DNA of 6,829 bases from Candidatus Pacearchaeota archaeon (GTDB lineage Archaea > Nanobdellota > Nanobdellia > Pacearchaeales > GW2011-AR1): contig JACQLL010000015.1 of the NCBI GenBank assembly GCA_016234025.1, positions 1 to 6,829 of the forward strand. The letters run 5' to 3'. The number at the start of each line of letters is the position of its first letter. Positions within the stretch are counted from its first letter, which is position 1. Shown here piece by piece: positions 1 through 5,640 of this stretch. The notes beneath the pieces are model-generated. The model saw only the letters and a list, made by a program, of their open reading frames with translations. It searched no databases and had not been told where the DNA came from. Made by a program: the position numbers and the translations under genes.

Positions 1-1
1 A

Positions 2-67
2 ATATATGGTGTAACTTCTTTTCTCAGCAAAATCTCCAAAAACGAGGTTATTCAAAGCCGTCTATAA
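2..67 (+). CDS. Possible C-terminal end of a rightward gene cut by the window edge
   Basis: One plus-strand frame is open from the window edge to a TAA at 65-67 and encodes 21 residues, IYGVTSFLSKISKNEVIQSR plus a final L. The composition looks like an ordinary mixed hydrophobic and charged C-terminus. Its stop overlaps the stop of the leftward regulator gene (62-64), so the two genes would converge with a few bases of overlap, a layout like the 4-bp convergent junction near 2883. With so little sequence no family can be named. Another plus frame is also open here to about 147, and the complementary minus frame is open too, so this is a suggestion only. Confidence 0.3.
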   Translation: MYGVTSFLSKISKNEVIQSRL

Positions 68-1036
68 TAAATCCCGCGGGAAAAAATTATATTTGTATTC
101 GTGATAAAGCGGAAGAATCTCGAATTCTTTTATTACGCCTTTGAATTTTGTTCTTATTTCTCTCGATAATTTTAACATTTCTTCTCTTGACTGAATTTCA
201 AACTCAATCTCGAATTCCCACATTCCAATCATTTTCAAAATACCAACTACATTTACATTTGAATCAAAAGAATCGATAATCTTCTTTTCGTGTTCTACAT
301 CGATAACTCTCAATTTAATCAGCGCTTTGTAAGATTGATATCCAATTTTTTCTAAGTGAATCAACGGCTTGAATCCTTGAATGATTTCTTTTTTATTTAA
401 TTCTTTTATACGAGAGATTATAGTGTTATTTGTTAAGTTTAGTTTTTCTCCGATTTCAACTGAATTAGCGCGGGCATTTTCTGAAAGATAGCTTAAAATC
501 CGCAAATCGGTTTTGTCAATCTTTTCTTGAGAAACTTCTCTGCCAAAATATGGCTGCTCTCTAACTAATCTTCTTTCTTCTGATAAATAATTTCTTCCTC
601 GATAAATACCTTCAATTGTAAGCAAAAGATCGTAATCTTGAATTATTTTCTTGAATTTTCTTTGCATTTCTGATAAAAATCCGTTGTATTGAACAGGATT
701 TTTAGCCAAAAAGTTTACAATCAAGTCCCATTTCCCACCGCATTCCACCAACCACAAAACATTTGAGTGTGACTCTAGGAATTTTATTAATTTTGCGTGG
801 GATTCGTCTGAAATGTTTTCTAACTTAATCATTGTTCTATAACTTGAATATCCAAGCTTTGCAAAATTAATCATTGTGTAAAATTCTGTTATGACTTTAT
901 TTTCTTGCAATTGCTGCAAACGATAACTTACTACCTGTTGAGAAGTTTTGAGCTTCTTAGCTATTTGAGTAAGTGGCTGACGCGCGTCTTTCTCTAATTC
1001 ATACAAAAGTTTCAAGTCTTTCTTATCCAACTTCAT
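62..1036 (-). CDS. Tandem-duplicated Lrp/AsnC-type transcriptional regulator
   Basis: A 324-residue, DNA-binding transcription factor built as two Lrp/AsnC-like units in one chain. Unit 1 has a winged-helix HTH at about residues 4-50 (LDKKDLKLLYELEKDARQPL, then a helix around TSQQVVSYRLQQL). An alpha/beta RAM-like region follows at about 60-145. Unit 2 repeats this with an HTH at about 173-220 (IDKTDLRILSYLSENARANS, TNNTIISRIKEL) and a RAM-like region at about 230-312. Paired segments match across units, for example KLGYSSYRTMIKL with KIGYQSYKALIKL and MQRKFKKIIQDYD with IRTKFKGVIKEFE. Lrp proteins are normally about 150 residues and dimerise, so this chain resembles a covalent pseudo-dimer. 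The ATG at 1034-1036 sits 29 nt after a TATA box with no Shine-Dalgarno, which fits leaderless translation. It is divergent from the 445-residue gene, which is its likeliest target along with itself. The effector ligand is unknown. Confidence 0.88.
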   Translation of the reverse strand: MKLDKKDLKLLYELEKDARQPLTQIAKKLKTSQQVVSYRLQQLQENKVITEFYTMINFAKLGYSSYRTMIKLENISDESHAKLIKFLESHSNVLWLVECGGKWDLIVNFLAKNPVQYNGFLSEMQRKFKKIIQDYDLLLTIEGIYRGRNYLSEERRLVREQPYFGREVSQEKIDKTDLRILSYLSENARANSVEIGEKLNLTNNTIISRIKELNKKEIIQGFKPLIHLEKIGYQSYKALIKLRVIDVEHEKKIIDSFDSNVNVVGILKMIGMWEFEIEFEIQSREEMLKLSREIRTKFKGVIKEFEILPLYHEYKYNFFPRDLL

Positions 1037-1058
1037 TTTTGTTATTATTATCTTATTG

Positions 1059-1066
1059 TTATAAAT
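1059..1066 (-). promoter_or_regulatory. TATA box of the Lrp-type regulator gene
   Basis: The minus strand reads ATTTATAA here. Its first T is 29 nt upstream of the A of the regulator's ATG, so transcription would be expected to begin at or next to the start codon. There is no purine-rich Shine-Dalgarno in between, only AT-rich sequence, which supports a leaderless mRNA. The TATA-to-start rule is established for archaea. The exact start of transcription is inferred. Confidence 0.6.
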
Positions 1067-1069
1067 GTT

Positions 1070-1090
1070 GCTATTTTACAAAAATATAGC
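1070..1090. promoter_or_regulatory. Imperfect palindrome, candidate operator between divergent promoters
   Basis: The arms GCTATTTT (1070-1077) and AATATAGC (1083-1090) pair at 7 of 8 positions around a 5-bp centre. The symmetry axis at 1080 is within about 2 bp of the midpoint between the two TATA boxes (1059-1066 and 1098-1106). A dimeric or pseudo-dimeric Lrp-type protein bound here could affect both promoters. The site is AT-rich, so chance symmetry is possible. Confidence 0.4.
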
Positions 1091-1097
1091 TAAGAAG

Positions 1098-1106
1098 TTT
1101 TTAATA
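1098..1106 (+). promoter_or_regulatory. TATA box of the 445-residue gene
   Basis: TTTTTAATA is preceded by a purine-rich BRE-like stretch (AAGAAG, 1092-1097) and starts 30 nt before the ATG at 1128, matching the spacing at the regulator and anchored-protein genes. A second AT-rich candidate, AAAATATA at 1081-1088, would place the transcript start near 1111 and keep the GGAAGG motif (1113-1118) in the message as a ribosome binding site. Either or both could be used. Confidence 0.5.
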
Positions 1107-1112
1107 CGTTAA

Positions 1113-1118
1113 GGAAGG
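1113..1118 (+). promoter_or_regulatory. Shine-Dalgarno-like site before the 445-residue gene
   Basis: GGAAGG lies 9 nt before the ATG at 1128 and supports that start. It would be present in the mRNA only if transcription begins upstream of it, for instance from the AAAATATA element at 1081-1088. If the nearer TATA box is used, the message is leaderless and this motif is not transcribed. Confidence 0.45.
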
Positions 1119-1127
1119 AAGATTTGA

Positions 1128-2465
1128 ATGGGAGAAACGAAACAAACTAGAGAAGAAACTTTGAGAAATGATTTTGCTAAAAAAAGTGCTGAAGGCATTC
1201 TTTCTAATGAGCAACTTGAGAAAATGAGAAATGAAACAGAAAAAAGATGGACAAAGCATTACGATGGGTTGCAAGAAGTTAAACCTTGTGATTTAGCTTT
1301 CGTTCCGGCATTTACAAACTCTAACGATTGGGGAAGAGCAAGAGGGATAATTGGTAATTTAGTGTCTGGAGAAAGATATGACTCTGAAAATAGTTGTATT
1401 TATCATAGCAGGTTGGACAGCTGCGGACCATGCGGAAGCAAATTTGTAGCTTTGGAAGACCAAGTTAAGTTAGTTATAGCAGTTACTTCAACTGGTGATT
1501 ATCAACAGCTCGCAAGAAACGTTATGGCTGTTACTAGAGATCTCTTTGTTAAAATTGACTATCGCCGTTTGACTTCTGATGAAGAAGCTATGAAAAGAAT
1601 TGAAGAAGCTGTTAATTTAACAAAAAAACGCGAAATTGAATTAAGAGAAAAACCCAGAATACAGACTGATAGAGTTACATTACCCCTCAAGCAGTTTGAG
1701 AAGAATGACAAATTAACTGTCCTAATACGCGAGTTAAGTGAAAGAGGATTCGAAGTAGAGTATGCTTCTTTTCAGGATATTGCAAGACGAGTTGATCAAA
1801 TGCAAAAACCTCAATCTTGGATTCCAAATGGCTCTAACTTATTTGTGAAAGCAGTTTCAGATGAACCTGTAAAAATTAGAGTATTACCCTATGTAAATTT
1901 TGAAACTGGAAAAATTCTCGAGGTAGATAGTTATACACTAGCAAGAGAATCTGGAAGCAATATCGCAAAATATCTTGTTGGAGAATTGGCAATCGGAAAT
2001 AATGATTTAGTTTATAGAATAATGAAAAGCCTTAAAGAAGAAGATTGTTCTACTTTTGTACAAGACGAAACTATTACGGCAGCTAAATACTTGAAATTAT
2101 GGAGAGAAGTAGCTTCATCTAAAGAAGACGAGCCTTATATAGTCACATTATCTAAGCGAAAACTGGAAAAGAATTTAGTAAAAGATTGGGGATTGTATAA
2201 AGCCGGCGATATTGAAGTTGCAGGAAGAGGACCTGAAATGGATTGTCTAAACGCTTGCAATCAATTAAATGTCGCATTTCTAAATATAATTAATGGACAA
2301 ATGAACGAAGCAAGAAACTTGCTGACAATGACTGTAAATGCTGGACTTTATAGAGATGGTGAATTTGTCGATAGGGATTGCACTTTAGGGGGATACTCTC
2401 CGAAGATTCGACCTGAAACAAATGCTTTAGGAGTTATTGTTTTAGAGAAATTACTTAATTCATAA
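1128..2465 (+). CDS. Unrecognised 445-residue protein with Cys/His cluster and helical-hairpin C-terminus
   Basis: I do not recognise this family. The protein is soluble by appearance, with no signal peptide or membrane segment. The N-terminal 50 residues are charged and probably helical. A Cys/His cluster follows: C90-x2-H93-x5-C99-x2-C102, the last pair forming CGPC. This spacing could bind a metal or form a redox pair. Further cysteines are C54, C307, C373, C377 and C418. Around 108-140 and 366-443 the sequence looks like paired amphipathic helices (for example NQLNVAFLNIINGQMNEARN, then GLYRDGEF and a final NALGVIVLEKLL). That pattern recalls alpha/alpha-toroid proteins such as six-hairpin glycosidases and epimerases, but catalytic residues cannot be assigned. 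The start is supported by GGAAGG and by a TATA box 30 nt upstream. It is divergent from the Lrp-type gene and leads a two-gene unit. Confidence 0.85.
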   Translation: MGETKQTREETLRNDFAKKSAEGILSNEQLEKMRNETEKRWTKHYDGLQEVKPCDLAFVPAFTNSNDWGRARGIIGNLVSGERYDSENSCIYHSRLDSCGPCGSKFVALEDQVKLVIAVTSTGDYQQLARNVMAVTRDLFVKIDYRRLTSDEEAMKRIEEAVNLTKKREIELREKPRIQTDRVTLPLKQFEKNDKLTVLIRELSERGFEVEYASFQDIARRVDQMQKPQSWIPNGSNLFVKAVSDEPVKIRVLPYVNFETGKILEVDSYTLARESGSNIAKYLVGELAIGNNDLVYRIMKSLKEEDCSTFVQDETITAAKYLKLWREVASSKEDEPYIVTLSKRKLEKNLVKDWGLYKAGDIEVAGRGPEMDCLNACNQLNVAFLNIINGQMNEARNLLTMTVNAGLYRDGEFVDRDCTLGGYSPKIRPETNALGVIVLEKLLNS

Positions 2466-2466
2466 A

Positions 2467-2502
2467 ATGACGAAACAAAAATCAAATAGAGAAAGAAAAT
2501 GA
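2467..2502 (+). CDS. Possible 11-codon peptide linking the two rightward genes
   Basis: An ATG one base after the TAA of the 445-residue gene opens a reading frame for MTKQKSNRERK. Its TGA overlaps the next gene's ATG in the arrangement ATGA (2499-2502). The peptide is very basic. This could be a termination-reinitiation relay that carries ribosomes across the 33-bp gap, since the downstream gene has only a weak purine stretch (GAGAAAG) before its start. It could equally be chance in an A-rich spacer. Confidence 0.2.
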   Translation: MTKQKSNRERK

Positions 2503-2882
2503 GAGTAGACTATCAAAGCCGAAAAGGAGAAAGAATAAGAGTTGCTGAAGAATATTTTTATGAGCATCGTTATTTTCAGCACGGAAATGTGCCCTTTCCT
2601 GTTGATTGCCAAAGTATTATGGTTTATGTAACTCGAGGGAAAAAATTTGGTGAACCGAAGTACTCTTTTTTATTAGGCGAAGATTATGAAGAAGGAGACA
2701 AAAGAAGGTTAAGAAAAGCCATTCATGTTGCTAAGCAGAGGCAAATGAACTCAAGAGACTTAGCTGAACTACTTAGGTTCATTCCTAAGTTTGAAAGTCT
2801 GATTAAAGAAGAAAGTGTAGAGTTAGACGTAGTTCAGCAAATATATGAGAACCGAAAAGTAACAAAGAGACATAAAAAATAA
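2499..2882 (+). CDS. Hypothetical basic protein of 127 residues
   Basis: I cannot assign a family. The protein is small, highly charged and without membrane segments or a signal peptide. It begins with a strand-like part (residues 1-60, including DCQSIMVYVTRGKKFGEPKY) and continues with helices from about 65 (GDKRRLRKAIHVAKQRQ, then RDLAELLRFIPKFESLIKEE). It ends in a basic tail, RKVTKRHKK. The single cysteine is near residue 37. Basic surfaces make nucleic-acid binding conceivable, but nothing specific shows it. The ATG at 2499 is the first possible in this frame after a TAG at 2487-2489. The gene follows the 445-residue gene by 33 bp on the same strand, so the two are probably cotranscribed and may work together. 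Its stop lies only 4 bp from the stop of the convergent permease operon. Confidence 0.75.
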   Translation: MRVDYQSRKGERIRVAEEYFYEHRYFQHGNVPFPVDCQSIMVYVTRGKKFGEPKYSFLLGEDYEEGDKRRLRKAIHVAKQRQMNSRDLAELLRFIPKFESLIKEESVELDVVQQIYENRKVTKRHKK

Positions 2883-2884
2883 AT
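2872..2884 (-). terminator. T-rich archaeal-type terminator of the permease operon
   Basis: Just past the last permease stop codon the minus strand reads TATTTATTTTTTAT, including a run of six T. Archaeal RNA polymerase terminates at U-rich tracts without needing a hairpin. The tract overlaps the final codons of the rightward 127-residue gene. Confidence 0.4.
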
Positions 2885-2886
2885 AC

Positions 2887-4092
2887 TTACTCATATCTCA
2901 ACGCTTCAACCGGCTTAATCTTTGTTGCTCTCCACGCTGGCCAGAGACCTGACAGCGCGCCTGCCAAGAATGCGAAAGCCAGACATCCGAGAATGAGATA
3001 ATAAGGGAAAACGACTTTTAATAAGGTTGTTCCAAGTTGATTGATTGCGACGTATTCAATTGCCTTGCCTACTCCTAATCCGAAGAGAACTCCTAAGATT
3101 CCGCCGATTAGTCCGAGAAATCCCGCCTCTATGACGAAGATTGACAAGATGTCTGAATTTTTGGCGCCGATTGCTTTCATTACTCCTATCTCTCGTGTTC
3201 TTTCAAGAACAGATGTGAACATTGTGTTTGCAATGTTTATTCCTCCGACGAGAAGAGATATTGCCGCGACACCAAGTAAGAATGTTGTTACTATGTCTAA
3301 GACATTCCCGACTGCGCCGAGTAATTCTTCCGGAGTCAGAATTGTGAAGTCGATTGTTTTCTCGTCGACATCACGCGAGTTCATTAATCTTCTTTCGACT
3401 CTGTCGGCGACTTCGTTAATCTCTTCCTGATTTGTAACTTTGACTATTATGAAGTCAACTCTGTTCGGAATATTAAACAATTCCCTAAATGAATCTTCGG
3501 CAAGATAGATTTGCCTGTCGTCCTGTGGATTTCCTATAGTTTCAAATATTCCGACAACTTCAAACTCGACGTCGTTTATTAAAATTTTATCTCCAATCTC
3601 TACTTTCTCTATGAGGAAGTTATTGTATTTGTATTGGGAACCTACGACTATCTCTTTGCTTCCTGAATTTTTCAGGAATCGCCCTTCGTCTAAATCATAA
3701 GAGCCGAATGCAACTTCTATTTTTTCCGGGTCAATTCCGGATACAGAGACGAATTTTATCGTGTCTTTGAATTCTATCTTTGCGTTTGCAACTGTCCAGC
3801 CGACTGTGTCTTCCACTCCCTGAACTCTCTCAATTGTTTGTATATCTTCTTCGTTCAAGTCCACGGCTGTTGCAGAACCGTGCGGACCGAACTGTCCTCT
3901 TGGTTGTATGAAGAATTTGTCTGCTCCAAGAGTTTCGAATTGTTCCTGGATTGCAACTTCCAAACCAAGTGATAAACTTATCAGGACGAAGATGGTTGCT
4001 ATGGAAATTGAAATTCCTAAAAGAGTGAGGAAAGACCTTGCTTTTTCTCTTCTAACATTTCTTAAGGACATACGGAAATAGTCTGAAATCAT
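2887..4092 (-). CDS. MacB/FtsX-type ABC transporter permease, distal paralog
   Basis: A 401-residue membrane protein of the MacB-like (type VII) ABC permease class, with no fused ATPase domain. Order of parts: a cytoplasmic N-terminal coupling segment (SLRNVRREKARSF), TM1 at about 21-43, and an extracellular MacB_PCD-like domain at about 45-262. The FtsX core follows with TM2 at about 265-290, the conserved stretch ANTMFTSVLERTREIG followed by VMKAIGA, TM3 at about 312-340 and TM4 at about 360-388. The tail P-x-W-R-A-T-K-I-K-P-V-E-A-L-R is diagnostic of the family. Length is normal for stand-alone permeases of this class. Its ATG overlaps the stop of the upstream permease gene (ATGA), with GGAGG ten nt before it, so translation is coupled. 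Family knowledge suggests substrate extrusion or mechanotransmission rather than import. The substrate cannot be read from sequence. Confidence 0.92.
   Translation of the reverse strand: MISDYFRMSLRNVRREKARSFLTLLGISISIATIFVLISLSLGLEVAIQEQFETLGADKFFIQPRGQFGPHGSATAVDLNEEDIQTIERVQGVEDTVGWTVANAKIEFKDTIKFVSVSGIDPEKIEVAFGSYDLDEGRFLKNSGSKEIVVGSQYKYNNFLIEKVEIGDKILINDVEFEVVGIFETIGNPQDDRQIYLAEDSFRELFNIPNRVDFIIVKVTNQEEINEVADRVERRLMNSRDVDEKTIDFTILTPEELLGAVGNVLDIVTTFLLGVAAISLLVGGINIANTMFTSVLERTREIGVMKAIGAKNSDILSIFVIEAGFLGLIGGILGVLFGLGVGKAIEYVAINQLGTTLLKVVFPYYLILGCLAFAFLAGALSGLWPAWRATKIKPVEALRYE
3164..3231. repeat. Permease core copy in the distal paralog
   Basis: This 68-bp stretch matches 4363-4430 in the neighbouring paralog at 64 of 68 positions, including 29 identical bases at its left end (3164-3192). 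It encodes the loop after TM2 of the FtsX core. The match is much closer than the rest of the two genes, as judged from protein divergence. Confidence 0.85.
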
Positions 4093-5306
4093 TTCCTCAG
4101 CGCCTCCACCGGATTTAGCTTTGATGCTTGCAGCGCAGGCACCAGACCTGACAAGATTCCTATGAGAAGCGAGAAGGAAACAGAACCGATGAGCAAGGGA
4201 GCCGACGGAGTGACTGCAAATATGTTATTGTTCAACGCTGTGTTTGCGATTTGCGAAACTCCTAATGCAAGAGCTAAGCCGATGCATGCTCCGACGATTC
4301 CGCCGATTAATCCTAGGATTGCTGACTCTACGAGAAATATTGAAAGAATGTTTTTATTTTCCGCGCCGATTGCTTTCATTACTCCTATCTCCCGAGTTCT
4401 TTCGAGAACAGAAGTGAACATTGTGTTTGCTATTCCGATGCCTCCGACAAGCAGTGCGATTAGTGCAATTCCTGTAACGACGACGTTAATTACATTTATT
4501 ATTGTGTTTACGGCCTCTAAACTTTGTGCAGGAGTTTGAACTTCAAAGTCCTCTTCTCCGAGTTTCTGTCCGCGGTCTTTTCTCAATTTTCTTGATATTT
4601 CTTCTGCAATAGTTTCTATTTCATCTTTGTCTTCTACTCTGACTACGATAAAGTCAATCTCATCGTCTATGTCGAAAAGTTCTTTCACGTCCTCTTCCGT
4701 CATTAAGACAGCGTCGTTGAGAAAGAATGTGCTTGACCTTTCTAAAATTCCTACGACCTCGAAGTTTTCTCCTTCAATGTTTATTTGAGAGCCGACGCGA
4801 ATTGGTTTTCCGAACAAGTTGTTGCTGACAAAACTATCCCCCAAGGCAACGACTCCGGATTCTCCTTCTTCAAGCAACCTGCCTTGCGCGATTCTGAAAT
4901 TTCCTGCTTCGTAGAGCTCTTCTATTTCTTCTTTGCCGTCGGGGATGCTTCCGACTGCGCCGAAACCTAACACATCATTAAATTCTATTTCTGAAAATCT
5001 AAGATAACGAGGAACTGCGATTTTTATTCCGGAGACAGATTCTATTATTTCCAAATCATGCTCTGTCATTTTTCTGACCGATGTGCTTCCCGGAGGCGAA
5101 AAGCCGGTATCTGCACCCTGAATTGTCAAAGTGTCGACGGATAAAGCTCCAAACTGGCCGGTTATCGCTGTCTCCAAACCTTGGCCGAGAGAAATCAGAG
5201 AAACGACTGCTGCGATTCCGATAAAGATACCCAACATTGTCAGCCATGAGCGGATGCCTCGCTTCCTGACGTTCCTTAATGCGAGAAAAAAATAATCTGT
5301 GAACAT
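4089..5306 (-). CDS. MacB/FtsX-type ABC transporter permease, proximal paralog
   Basis: A 405-residue permease, clearly paralogous to the next gene in the operon. The N-terminal coupling segment (ALRNVRKRGIRSW) precedes TM1 at about 21-41. An extracellular domain spans about 45-265 and is rich in acidic residues (DDEIDFIVVRVEDKDEIE). TM2 at about 270-292 leads into the same ANTMFTSVLERTREIG core, then TM3 at about 320-348 and TM4 at about 370-393. The C-terminus ends P-A-L-Q-A-S-K-L-N-P-V-E-A-L-R-K, the family signature. Two different permeases side by side suggest a heterodimer, as with the LolC/LolE pair. The required LolD/MacB-type ATPase is not encoded here. The start codon is 7 nt after the preceding stop. 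The intervening CCCTCCC is not a ribosome binding site; a weak GGAAG further up (within the preceding gene's last codons) or coupled reinitiation may serve. Confidence 0.92.
   Translation of the reverse strand: MFTDYFFLALRNVRKRGIRSWLTMLGIFIGIAAVVSLISLGQGLETAITGQFGALSVDTLTIQGADTGFSPPGSTSVRKMTEHDLEIIESVSGIKIAVPRYLRFSEIEFNDVLGFGAVGSIPDGKEEIEELYEAGNFRIAQGRLLEEGESGVVALGDSFVSNNLFGKPIRVGSQINIEGENFEVVGILERSSTFFLNDAVLMTEEDVKELFDIDDEIDFIVVRVEDKDEIETIAEEISRKLRKDRGQKLGEEDFEVQTPAQSLEAVNTIINVINVVVTGIALIALLVGGIGIANTMFTSVLERTREIGVMKAIGAENKNILSIFLVESAILGLIGGIVGACIGLALALGVSQIANTALNNNIFAVTPSAPLLIGSVSFSLLIGILSGLVPALQASKLNPVEALRK
4103..4107 (-). promoter_or_regulatory. Shine-Dalgarno of the distal permease gene
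   Basis: The minus strand reads GGAGG, ending 10 nt before the ATG at 4090-4092, and lies inside the end of the upstream permease gene. It fixes that start and allows reinitiation at the ATGA overlap. Confidence 0.6.
4363..4430. repeat. Permease core copy in the proximal paralog
   Basis: Partner of 3164-3231, identical at 64 of 68 positions. The four differences keep the encoded peptide unchanged. The two copies are direct repeats about 1.2 kb apart, so they could recombine or undergo gene conversion. Confidence 0.85.
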
Positions 5307-5313
5307 GGGAGGG

Positions 5314-5640
5314 TTACTTCCATTGTTCTTGTTGTGGAGAAGTTAAAATTTGCTGCAATAATGAACGAGTTCTATCATCTAATTCAATACTAACACTATT
5401 AAAATCGCTTGAATCTAAATCATAAGATTCCTCTTTGAATAATATTCTTGTGGTAATCTGCAGAGATGTGTTGTCGTATTCAAACTCAGTTAGGAAATAA
5501 ATCCGAGATTTCGGTTCACCCTTTAGCTTTTCTTTCCAGCGCTCCATCTCTACTTCTCCAAGATAAATCAATTTTCTATCTGTTACCTCTCCTTCTTCAT
5601 CTAGTTCTTCGATTTTTAGATATATTTTTTCGTTTGTCAT
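5314..5640 (-). CDS. Small acidic protein of unknown function within the permease operon
   Basis: A 108-residue protein that I cannot assign to a family. It has no signal peptide or membrane segment, so it is probably cytoplasmic. The sequence suggests mostly beta structure (KIYLKIEEL, RKLIYLGEV, RIYFLTEFEYDNTSLQITTRILF), then an acidic stretch (ESYDLDSSDF) and a C-terminal helix (DDRTRSLLQQILTS). Its ATG directly abuts the TAA of the anchored-protein gene and has a strong GGGAGG eight nt upstream, which makes the start secure. Its stop is 7 nt before the proximal permease. This position, kept between the surface partner and the permeases, suggests a role with the transporter, perhaps as a cytoplasmic modulator, but nothing in the sequence proves it. 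It is markedly AT-rich: 107 of 327 bases are G or C (33%) against 42-50% in samples of its operon neighbours. Confidence 0.75.
   Translation of the reverse strand: MTNEKIYLKIEELDEEGEVTDRKLIYLGEVEMERWKEKLKGEPKSRIYFLTEFEYDNTSLQITTRILFKEESYDLDSSDFNSVSIELDDRTRSLLQQILTSPQQEQWK

Noticed and set aside
2..61. Readthrough of the regulator's TAG into an open minus-strand frame
   Set aside because: The frame stays open to the edge, but nothing supports recoding, and the double-unit protein is already complete at the TAG.
1395..1436. CGPC as a thioredoxin active site in the 445-residue protein
   Set aside because: The surrounding sequence lacks the thioredoxin pattern (preceding Trp and strand, later cis-Pro), so only a generic metal or redox possibility is kept.
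3041..3430. Plus-strand open frame of 129 codons
   Set aside because: It lies wholly antisense to the distal permease core, has a shadow-like Pro/Ser/Thr-rich composition, and a similar frame appears antisense to the same core in the paralog (4162-4539), as expected from the repeated sequence.
4785..5247. Short open frames on both strands within the proximal permease
   Set aside because: All lie inside a well-supported permease gene in other frames and show no family features or start signals.
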